Positions 1 through 5,313 of a DNA stretch of 10,908 nt are shown in pieces. How positions within the stretch are numbered: the stretch's first letter is position 1; the number at the start of each line of letters is the position of its first letter. Origin of the DNA: JACQFK01 sp035644495 (GTDB lineage Bacteria; Planctomycetota; MHYJ01; JACPRB01); contig DASQOM010000222.1 in NCBI GenBank assembly GCA_035644495.1, forward strand, positions 1-10,908, given 5' to 3'. A model generated the notes under the pieces. The model saw only the letters and a program-made list of their open reading frames with translations, made no database searches and was not told the DNA's origin. The position numbers were made by a program, and so were the translations under genes.

Positions 1-170
1 CGGCCCGCCCGCCGGGGGAGATCGAGGTGTTCGCCCTCTTCTACCTGGGCGAGCTGCACCGGGAGGCGGGGCGGCCCGGAACGGCCGAGCCGTACTACCG
101 AAAGGCCCTCGCCGCGCAGCCTCCGGAGAGTCTCGCGAACACGTTGCGGGAACGATTGCAGGGACGTTGA
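1..170 (+). CDS. C-terminal end of a TPR-like repeat protein (partial)
   Basis: An open frame runs in from the left edge and stops with TGA at 168-170; about 55 residues are visible. They include the stretch LFYLGELHREAGRPGTAEPY followed by YRKALAAQPPE. The spacing of small and aromatic residues (L-G-x-L, G, A-x-x-Y-Y-x-x-A-L, P) fits one tetratricopeptide repeat, a helical hairpin used for protein-protein contacts. The last residues (NTLRERLQGR) look like a capping helix. Codon use is GC-rich like the neighbours. The rest of the protein lies outside the window, so its role and localisation cannot be told. It is followed after 81 bases by tilS, which has its own promoter-like sequence. Confidence 0.6.
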   Translation, partial: ARPPGEIEVFALFYLGELHREAGRPGTAEPYYRKALAAQPPESLANTLRERLQGR

Positions 171-189
171 ACGCGCGCGGGAAATTCCC

Positions 190-217
190 TTGTGCGCCGG
201 TGGCCCGGTCCTATAAT
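190..217 (+). promoter_or_regulatory. Putative sigma-70-type promoter for tilS
   Basis: TTGTGC (190-195) is separated by 16 bases from a perfect -10 hexamer TATAAT (212-217). Transcription would begin near 224, giving a leader of about 28 bases before the GTG at 252. A second -10-like hexamer, TATACT (233-238), lies 13 bases before the GTG and would give an almost leaderless message, but it has no good -35. Confidence 0.5.
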
Positions 218-251
218 CCGGGGCTGACACGGTATACTCAAAGCAGACCTC

Positions 252-1709
252 GTGAACATCCTCAAAAAGGTTTACCTGACCATCGAAGGGTACGACCTCA
301 TCCGCCAAGGCGAGACCATGCTCTGCGCGGTGAGCGGCGGTCCCGATTCGGTGGCGATGCTCCATATCCTCAAGGAGCTCAACGACGTCCAGCAGATGAA
401 CTGGAAGATCCACGTAGCCCACGTCAACCACGGGCTGCGGGGAAAGGCCTCCGACGAGGACGAGGAATTCGTCAAGGGGATGGCCGAGAAGCTGAAGCTG
501 GCGTTCCACTCGACGAAGGTCGACGTCAAGGCGGTGCAGCAGAAGGAGCGGAAGACCCTCGAGGAGGCGGGCCGCGAGGTCCGCTTCGGCTACCTGGAAA
601 AAGTCGCGCTCGAGATCAGCGCCCAGAAGATCGCCGTGGCCCACAACCTCGACGACCAGGCGGAGACGATCCTGCACCGCATCCTGCGCGGCACGGGCCT
701 GCGCGGCCTGAAGGGAATGGCCCCGATCCGGGTGATTTCGAAGAAAGCCGACCTCTTCGTCGTCCGTCCGATGATCGAGATCGAGCGCTACGAGATCGAG
801 TCCTACCTCCGCGAGAAGGGGATCGCGTACCGGACGGACCTGTCGAACTACGACACGTCGCTCACGCGGAACAAGATCCGCCACAAGCTGATCCCGATGC
901 TGGAGAGCGAATTCAACCCGCGCGTCAAAATGGCGCTGGTGAAGCTCGGCCAGACCTCGGGCTCGTTCTACCTCCTGCTCCGCGAGATCGCCAACGAGGT
1001 GTACGAGAACACGAAGATGATCTCCGGCGAGGGCGAGGTCTGCCTCTCGGTCGAGGAGTTCTCGAAGCTGCCGCCGGCGATCCAGACGCTGATCATCGAC
1101 CGGGCCGTCAAGACGGTGCTGGGCCGCGTCCCCCAGCTGAACTTCGAGCATTATCTCGAGATCATCTCGCTCTGCGGGGAGCACGGGTACCAGAAGGCGA
1201 TCCGGCTGCCCCGCGGCCTGGAGGCCCGCCGCGAGGGCTATATCCTCAAGATCGCGCATCCCAAGCCGCCGCCGCCGGCGATCAAGTTCGCGCACCGGAG
1301 GATCAAGGTTCCCGGACGGACCATCATCAAGAAGCTCAACCTGGAGATCGACGCCGAGGTCCAGGAGGGCAAGATCGTCGGCCTCAAGGACTACATCAAG
1401 AACAAGGACTACACCGAGGAGATCATCGACTTCGAGAAGCTCGACGGTCCGCTGACCGTCCGGCTCCGCAAGTTCGGCGACCACTTCGTGCCCCTGGGCT
1501 CCCGCGGGAGCACCAAGCTGAAGAAGTTCTTCATCGACAACAAGGTCCCGAAGGCCGTGCGCGACCGCGTCCCCATCCTCACCGACGGCAAGCGCATCGT
1601 CTGGGTGGTCGGCTACCGCATCGGCGACGAGGTCAAGATCACTGACGGCACCAAGAAGGTGCTGAAGCTCAAGATCAAGCGGGTCGAGGAAGCGGAATCC
1701 CCGAACTAG
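252..1709 (+). CDS. tilS: tRNA(Ile)-lysidine synthetase TilS
   Basis: This cytosolic enzyme attaches lysine to C34 of tRNA-Ile(CAU) using ATP, changing decoding from AUG to AUA and charging from Met to Ile; it is normally essential. The 485-aa product has the N-type ATP-pyrophosphatase P-loop SGGPDS (residues 28-33), the family motifs HVNHGLRG (57-64) and HNLDDQAET (131-139), and the TRNKIRHKLIP segment (about 205-215). A TilS C-terminal domain covers about 400-466 (GPLTVRLRKFGDHFVPLG, then KLKKFFIDNKVPKAVRD). The length is that of the long, three-domain form. The start is GTG at 252: an in-frame TGA at 225-227 excludes any longer start, and no convincing Shine-Dalgarno is seen. It is followed after 40 bases by pcm on the same strand. 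Confidence 0.97.
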   Translation: MNILKKVYLTIEGYDLIRQGETMLCAVSGGPDSVAMLHILKELNDVQQMNWKIHVAHVNHGLRGKASDEDEEFVKGMAEKLKLAFHSTKVDVKAVQQKERKTLEEAGREVRFGYLEKVALEISAQKIAVAHNLDDQAETILHRILRGTGLRGLKGMAPIRVISKKADLFVVRPMIEIERYEIESYLREKGIAYRTDLSNYDTSLTRNKIRHKLIPMLESEFNPRVKMALVKLGQTSGSFYLLLREIANEVYENTKMISGEGEVCLSVEEFSKLPPAIQTLIIDRAVKTVLGRVPQLNFEHYLEIISLCGEHGYQKAIRLPRGLEARREGYILKIAHPKPPPPAIKFAHRRIKVPGRTIIKKLNLEIDAEVQEGKIVGLKDYIKNKDYTEEIIDFEKLDGPLTVRLRKFGDHFVPLGSRGSTKLKKFFIDNKVPKAVRDRVPILTDGKRIVWVVGYRIGDEVKITDGTKKVLKLKIKRVEEAESPN

Positions 1710-1749
1710 TTCCGCCGACACTTGGGAACGGCTTCCGCGTTAGAGGAGC

Positions 1750-2406
1750 ATGACCGCCTACTTCCCCGAGGACGCCTTCGCCGAGAGCCGCCGCCGGATG
1801 GTGGACCGCCAACTGGCGGGGCACGGGATCCGGGACGAGCGGGTGCTCGAAGTCATGCGCCGCGTCCCCCGCCACGGCTTCATCCCCGAGACCCTCGTGC
1901 GGCAGGCCTACGAGGACCATCCGGTCGCCATCGGGGGCGGGCAGACCATCTCGCAGCCTTATATGGTCGCCCGCATGACGGAGTCGCTGGGGCTGCGCGG
2001 CGGGGAGAAGGTCCTGGAGATCGGCAGCGGCTCGGGCTACCAGACGGCGGTGCTGAAGGCGCTGCGGGCGGACGTCTACACGGTCGAGCGGGTTCCCGAA
2101 CTTTCCGAAAGGGCCCGAGAGAACGTGGAAAGGGCGGGCTTCTTGGGGGTACACTACAGGGTAGGCGACGGCTCCCGGGGCTGGCCCGAGGAGGCGCCGT
2201 TTGACCGGGTCATCGTGACGGCGGGAGCGCCGACGATGCCCGTCTCCCTCGTGGAGCAGCTGCGCGAGGGGGGCTCCATGGTGATCCCGGTGGGGGGGGA
2301 GGACGAGCAGGAGCTGTTGCTGGTTCGTCGCGGTCAGGGAAGGGTAACCCGGGAGAGGATCTGCGCGTGCGTCTTCGTGAAGCTTTGGGGAGAAGAAGGC
2401 TGGTAG
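1750..2406 (+). CDS. pcm: Protein-L-isoaspartate O-methyltransferase
   Basis: Pcm uses S-adenosylmethionine to methylate isoaspartyl residues that form as proteins age, starting their repair in the cytosol. The 218-aa product is full length. It has the substrate-side signature GGGQTISQPYMVARM (62-76), SAM motif I VLEIGSGSGYQTA (88-100), the acidic motif after strand 2 YTVER (110-114), and the DRVIVTAGAP segment (152-161). It ends in the usual FVKLWGEEGW-type tail. The ATG follows GAGGAG (1743-1748) very closely. An internal ATG at residue 17 (RRRMVDRQL) matches the start of shorter homologues, but the upstream residues resemble the N-terminal extension of many Pcm proteins. Its last 40 bases overlap the next gene, implying translational coupling. 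Confidence 0.95.
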   Translation: MTAYFPEDAFAESRRRMVDRQLAGHGIRDERVLEVMRRVPRHGFIPETLVRQAYEDHPVAIGGGQTISQPYMVARMTESLGLRGGEKVLEIGSGSGYQTAVLKALRADVYTVERVPELSERARENVERAGFLGVHYRVGDGSRGWPEEAPFDRVIVTAGAPTMPVSLVEQLREGGSMVIPVGGEDEQELLLVRRGQGRVTRERICACVFVKLWGEEGW

Positions 2407-3248
2407 GACTCCTGCTGGCCGTGGGACTCTCGTGCTCCGGAGGGCCCACCCACGAGCCGCCGGTACCCCTGGACGGCGTCCACACCGCCGAGGAGCTTCA
2501 CGCCCTCCTGGACTCCCTTTGCTCCCGGTCCGATCTCCAGGCGATGATGGCCCGGGCGCGCATCCACGTCCGGCTGCTCGATCTGGAAGGCTCGCGATCC
2601 CCGACGCTGCTCGCCCAGGGCGACGCGGCGGACCTGGACGTGCTCAGCCACGGGGCTCCCGAGGCCATGCGCGTCGAGTCGGCCAGCCGCCTTTCCCGCC
2701 ATTTCCGCGAGCGGGCGGACAAGCCCGAGCTGTCGCGGTCCGCCTTCCCCGGCGACATGGGGGAGCCGCTGCGCCGCCTCGTGCTCCTGACCATCGCCTC
2801 CTTCTACGGGGAATGCTCCACCCGGGCCGATTGGATCGCCTGCCTGGAAAAGCTCTCGGCGGCGACCCTCGACCTCGCCGAAAAGCACGGGCTTTCCGCC
2901 GACTCCGTCCGCCTGCTCCGCAAGCGCTCCCAGGAGGAGCGGAAGCGGGTGCTGGAACTGGCGGCCTCGCAAGCGCCGCTCGAGCCGGAAATCGACGCCT
3001 TCAAGTTCTGCGACGCCGACCTGCCCCGGCACCTCGAAGAAGGGACCCGGGCGGCGGACGTCGGGACGCGGGAGAAGGCGGATCGCGCCGAGATCGACGG
3101 CGTCCTCCAGTGGTATCTCCTGGCCTTGGCGCACTACGGCGTCGTGCGGGAGACGGTCGCGGAACTGACCCCGGCGCAGGAGCACGCGCTGGGCGCGCAG
3201 GAGATCGTCGTTCGCAGCCTTTGCGACCTCCTCTGCCGCGAGCCTTAG
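2367..3248 (+). CDS. Exported protein of unknown function, possible lipoprotein
   Basis: I do not recognise this 293-aa protein. Its GTG start is inside pcm and is supported by GGGAGAGGA (2351-2359) seven bases upstream. The N-terminus has a charged region (MRLREALGRRR), a short hydrophobic core (LVGLLLAVGL) and a Cys at residue 23, as in an exported protein or lipoprotein. The lipobox is imperfect (GLSC, with Gly at -3), so signal peptidase I cleavage is also possible. The remainder is mostly charged and probably helical, with a segment rich in Arg, Lys and Glu (about 183-195). There are seven cysteines (23, 52, 150, 159, 215, 286, 290), an unusual number that would allow disulfides or metal binding outside the cytoplasm. 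No catalytic motif was seen. The overlap with pcm suggests co-expression but not necessarily joint function. Confidence 0.8.
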   Translation: MRLREALGRRRLVGLLLAVGLSCSGGPTHEPPVPLDGVHTAEELHALLDSLCSRSDLQAMMARARIHVRLLDLEGSRSPTLLAQGDAADLDVLSHGAPEAMRVESASRLSRHFRERADKPELSRSAFPGDMGEPLRRLVLLTIASFYGECSTRADWIACLEKLSAATLDLAEKHGLSADSVRLLRKRSQEERKRVLELAASQAPLEPEIDAFKFCDADLPRHLEEGTRAADVGTREKADRAEIDGVLQWYLLALAHYGVVRETVAELTPAQEHALGAQEIVVRSLCDLLCREP

Positions 3249-3436
3249 GCAAGGGGAGAGCCGGGGAGGGAAGAGGAGAGGTGGAAACACCGCCCCAGGC
3301 CCGCCGCCCCATTACGGGGCTTCACCCCGGGCCTGAGCCTAAAACCCTGGAACTCCACATCGATCCTCTTCACCCTCCAGCTCTGCCGCTTTTCCTCGGG
3401 GAGTGAGGGAGAAGGGAGCCGCTTCGGGAAAAACAA

Positions 3437-3464
3437 AAACCCCCGGGCTTTCGCCCGGGGGTTT
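3437..3464 (-). terminator. Rho-independent terminator of the pilin gene, probably bidirectional
   Basis: AAACCCCCGGGC and GCCCGGGGGTTT form a perfect 13-base-class GC-rich stem (ten GC-core pairs including the flanking A-T, plus two more A-T pairs) around a four-base loop, TTTC on the plus strand. Read on the minus strand, the stem is followed by TTTTTGTTT, a proper U-tract 22 bases after the pilin stop. On the plus strand it is followed only by TTTCTT, so termination of the tilS-pcm run would be weaker. The hairpin lies between two convergent genes and can serve both. Confidence 0.9.
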
Positions 3465-3485
3465 CTTGAATCCTGCGATTCCGAA

Positions 3486-4205
3486 CTAGTCCAGCTTGCT
3501 CCAGTAGGACTTCAGGTTCCCGTCATCCGGGAAATCCTTGTACGACGCGGTCGTGATCACGCCGGGGGGGTTGGTGACCGACGTCTTCACCGAGCCCGAG
3601 GTCGCGCTGCGGAAGATCGTGTTGTTCTCGTTGACCACATACACGTACTTGCCGGCCGACTGCGAGTCGGGGAAGGACATGAAGCCGAACTTCGACGTGT
3701 TGTGGCAGCTGCCCATCGACGGCGTGCCGCCGGTGTCAGCCTTGTACGTCGCCTCGACCGAACCCGACATGGCCTGGTCGACCGCCAGCGCCTGGTACCA
3801 GTAACCAGCCTTGGAGGACGGCACCGCGAAGATCGTCAGTTCGCAGTTTTCGGTGCACGAGAACTTCGTGCCGTCGGAGTCCGCTGACGCGACCGACAGC
3901 TCGATCAGCTTGATCGCCGGATCGATCGTGGAGTTCGTCGCGCCCGAAACGGCGGCGCTCGTCATCGTGTAGAGGCCCTTGACGTCGGCCGTCCAGAAGT
4001 CGTTGACGTGGTTCCAGTCGCGATCGTTCGCGCGGAAGTCGGCCTCGGCCGACGTGAGGGTCTTCAGCGACGTCGACGCGTTGCGCTCGTTGGACGCGCG
4101 CTGCGACGACAGCAGACCCGGGATCGCGATCGCCGCGATGATCGCGATGATCGCAATCACGATCATCAGCTCGATCAGAGTAAAGCCCTTGTTGCCCTTA
4201 CGCAT
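3486..4205 (-). CDS. Type IV pilin (PilA-like prepilin)
   Basis: This is a structural subunit of a type IV pilus or related pseudopilus, processed by a prepilin peptidase at the inner membrane. The 239-aa precursor has a seven-residue basic leader MRKGNKG, then FTLIELMIVIAIIAIIAAIA. Cleavage after Gly7 leaves Phe1 and the conserved Glu5 of the mature protein. The hydrophobic alpha-1 helix is followed by SQRASNERNASTSLKTL and a globular domain with Cys 117, 121 and 167. Near the C-terminus is YVYVVNENNTIFRS, a strand-turn pattern common in pilins. GGAGGA (4211-4216) lies five bases before the ATG. The gene is alone, with its own sigma-54-like promoter and strong terminator, as expected for an abundant monocistronic subunit. 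No assembly genes are in the window, so a minor pilin remains possible. Confidence 0.93.
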   Translation of the reverse strand: MRKGNKGFTLIELMIVIAIIAIIAAIAIPGLLSSQRASNERNASTSLKTLTSAEADFRANDRDWNHVNDFWTADVKGLYTMTSAAVSGATNSTIDPAIKLIELSVASADSDGTKFSCTENCELTIFAVPSSKAGYWYQALAVDQAMSGSVEATYKADTGGTPSMGSCHNTSKFGFMSFPDSQSAGKYVYVVNENNTIFRSATSGSVKTSVTNPPGVITTASYKDFPDDGNLKSYWSKLD

Positions 4206-4318
4206 ACCAGTCCTCCAATATTACAATCAAAACAGTTCCAGTCCCCGTTATCGTCACTACAGCACTAAGTTACTCACCGTGGGCCGCCCCCCACCTCCTT
4301 TCGGCCACTGCGGATAAA

Positions 4319-4333
4319 GCAAAGCCCATGCCA
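4319..4333 (-). promoter_or_regulatory. Sigma-54 (RpoN) promoter of the pilin gene
   Basis: The minus strand reads TGGCATGGGCTTTGC, followed by T and preceded by T. Against the sigma-54 consensus YTGGCACGRNNNTTGCW it differs only at the C after TGGCA. The GG at -24 and GC at -12 have exact spacing. Transcription would start near 4307, about 100 bases before the pilin ATG. Sigma-54 control of pilA by the PilS-PilR two-component system is well established in Pseudomonas, Geobacter and Myxococcus; its use here is inferred. Confidence 0.85.
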
Positions 4334-4364
4334 AATGCAGAAATTCGACTTCTGTAAACTTTTG

Positions 4365-4388
4365 ATGCACAGCAGGTTGTATGTGCAT
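4365..4388. promoter_or_regulatory. Inverted repeat ATGCACA-N10-TGTGCAT
   Basis: ATGCACA (4365-4371) and TGTGCAT (4382-4388) form a dyad with 7-base arms and a 10-base spacer, lying about 30 to 55 bases upstream of the -24 element of the pilin promoter. The same core recurs at 4467-4478 as TGCAC-CT-GTGCA, continuing into TGTGCATC. These could be protein-binding sites (for example an IHF-like bend or a second regulator), but no known factor is assigned. Confidence 0.45.
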
Positions 4389-4418
4389 TACAGGAAATTG
4401 AACTGACGGCGGGCGGAA

Positions 4419-4463
4419 TGACACTTTTTGTCGCCAATCCGCAAGGATTGACAAGATTTGTCA
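4419..4463. promoter_or_regulatory. Paired GACA-N5-TGTC dyads: candidate enhancer (PilR-like) sites
   Basis: Two palindromes, TGACACTTTTTGTCG (4419-4433) and TGACAAGATTTGTCA (4449-4463), share GACA-N5-TGTC with centres at 4426 and 4456, exactly 30 bases (about three helical turns) apart. They lie about 119 and 149 bases upstream of the predicted pilin transcription start, the usual distance for sigma-54 activator sites. Pseudomonas PilR sites contain a TGTC core, which fits. Assignment to a PilR homologue is inference. Confidence 0.6.
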
Positions 4464-4829
4464 GATTGCACCTGTGCATCATCTTGGATTCCCGGACCCC
4501 TTCACGGGCCGCCTCAGGAGCAGTCCGAACGGCACGGCCGTTCCGGAAACTCCGCGCGGGTGTTGCCTCTGGACCTCCGCCCCATCAGATCCCTGAACGC
4601 GTTGCGTGTTCCGGATGACCACAGTATACCCGAAACCTGCAGCGGTGGAGGGAATTATGCGGCGCAGGACGGCGGCCGAGCCCGTTCCCTCCGGAGAGGG
4701 CACGATCGCCCGCTTCGGCCGACCATACCCGCGCTTTCTCACGACCAAGCAGGAGCAATTGCAATGCCATCCGCGGGCTCCGTCTGAGGGCGGATTCCCG
4801 CAAGCATTTGAAGGTTCCCGGCGCCTGCG

Positions 4830-4844
4830 TTGACAAGAATTGTC
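4830..4844. promoter_or_regulatory. Third GACA-N5-TGTC dyad, near-identical to a pilin upstream site
   Basis: TTGACAAGAATTGTC (4830-4844) matches TTGACAAGATTTGTC (4448-4462) at 14 of 15 positions. It lies about 92 bases upstream of the predicted start of transcription of the divergent 117-aa gene. It contains TTGACA, but no -10 hexamer is found at 16 to 18 bases, so a regulator site is more likely than a promoter. Confidence 0.5.
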
Positions 4845-4883
4845 CCTCCATTCCCGTGATGCAAACGTGAAGTGTCAGACCGC

Positions 4884-4915
4884 CGGCCCGCCGGTTGACC
4901 CGGCGGCCCGCCGGT
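4884..4915 (+). repeat. 12-base direct repeat overlapping a promoter
   Basis: CGGCCCGCCGGT occurs at 4884-4895 and again at 4904-4915, a period of 20 bases (about two helical turns). The second copy lies in the spacer of the predicted promoter and is part of a perfect palindrome, CCGGCGG-C-CCGCCGG (4900-4914). Such placement suggests an operator, although GC-rich sequence makes repeats of this kind less surprising. Confidence 0.45.
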
Positions 4916-4923
4916 GCTAGAGT
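4895..4923 (+). promoter_or_regulatory. Putative sigma-70-type promoter of the 117-aa gene
   Basis: TTGACC (4895-4900), a 17-base spacer and TAGAGT (4918-4923) form a plausible promoter. Transcription would start near 4930, leaving a leader of about 29 bases that contains the ribosome site GGAGA (4949-4953). Confidence 0.55.
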
Positions 4924-4958
4924 GTCCCTCCGTTCGTCCTTTGCTACCGGAGAAACTC

Positions 4959-5312
4959 ATGGACTTCGACAAACTTCAGGAACAGGTGTCCCGCCTCGAG
5001 AAGGCCGTGGACGGCGTCAAGAAGTCCGATCCCGCCGCCGTGCGCGAGTTCTCCGTCGGCCTCAAGGACATCCTCATGCAGTTCCTCAAGGACCGCAAGG
5101 AGCCCATCCGTCCCGGCCAGATCTTCAAGGATGCCGCGGCGAAGAGCATCGTGCCGGGCGACATCGCCGCGCGCGGGGACGCCCTGCTGATGCGCTGGAC
5201 GGGCGGGGTGACGCCTCAGGATCCCCAGGCCATCAAGGACGATGCCGCGCGGCTGACGGCCGTCGCCGAGAAGGTGCTGCCGGTCCTGAAGTCCTACAAG
5301 AAGGACAAGTAG
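4959..5312 (+). CDS. Small helical protein of unknown function (117 aa)
   Basis: I do not recognise this protein. The ATG at 4959 is chosen because GGAGA (4949-4953) precedes it by five bases and the residues upstream of it look untranslated. The sequence starts MDFDKLQEQVSRLEKAVDGV, an amphipathic helix with heptad-like hydrophobic spacing. It continues as a soluble, charged, mostly helical chain (GLKDILMQFLKDRKEPIRPG, DPQAIKDDAARLTAVAEKVL) and ends in a lysine-rich SYKKDK tail. There is no signal peptide, membrane segment, cysteine or catalytic motif. It is divergent from the pilin gene across the shared regulatory region. Its stop codon is one base from the stop of the converging glycosyltransferase gene. 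A role linked to pili or surface structures is possible only by position. Confidence 0.85.
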   Translation: MDFDKLQEQVSRLEKAVDGVKKSDPAAVREFSVGLKDILMQFLKDRKEPIRPGQIFKDAAAKSIVPGDIAARGDALLMRWTGGVTPQDPQAIKDDAARLTAVAEKVLPVLKSYKKDK

Positions 5313-5313
5313 C

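Larger units (their letters stand above)
4206..4958. other. 753-base divergent regulatory region between pilin and 117-aa gene
   Basis: No convincing gene lies here. Short open frames on both strands lack good starts, typical codon use and recognisable protein features. The pilin-side third is clearly richer in A+T than the surrounding genes. Supported contents, left to right: pilin leader of about 100 bases with Shine-Dalgarno; sigma-54 promoter 4319-4333; ATGCACA dyad 4365-4388; GACA-N5-TGTC dyads at 4420 and 4450; TGCAC-CT-GTGCA dyad 4467-4478; 7-base inverted repeat 4527-4543 (GAACGGC/GCCGTTC); hairpin CCCTC-CGGA-GAGGG 4687-4700 without a U-tract; third GACA-N5-TGTC dyad at 4832; repeat-flanked promoter 4884-4923. 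Bases 4544-4829 hold little else that I can interpret, apart from a possible promoter (TTGCGT at 4602, 17 bases, TATACC at 4625) with no gene close downstream. Confidence 0.7.

Noticed and set aside
167..1645. Long plus-strand open frame (492 aa) overlapping tilS
   Set aside because: It is the +1-shifted shadow of tilS. The product is dominated by Arg, Gly and Pro, as expected from out-of-frame GC-rich codons, and tilS carries all family motifs.
2334..3290. 318-aa minus-strand open frame opposite pcm and the exported protein
   Set aside because: It has no protein-like motif, and the plus strand has good ribosome sites and a coherent signal-peptide-containing product.
3306..3320. Hairpin GCCCC-ATTAC-GGGGC as terminator of the tilS-pcm run
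   Set aside because: The stem is only five pairs and no U-tract follows; the 3437-3464 hairpin is far stronger.
4110..4190. Repeated GATCGCGATGATCGC-like bases near the pilin start
   Set aside because: They encode the Ile/Ala-rich hydrophobic helix of the pilin on the minus strand; the repetition comes from Ile and Ala codons, not from a separate repeat element.
4206..4310. Possible c-di-GMP riboswitch in the pilin leader
   Set aside because: Some pilin leaders carry GEMM riboswitches, but the conserved blocks around the P1 stem and the tetraloop/receptor pattern are not present here.
4527..4543. Inverted repeat GAACGGC-ACG-GCCGTTC as a terminator
   Set aside because: No T-run on either side and no gene ending nearby; noted only as a short dyad of unknown meaning.
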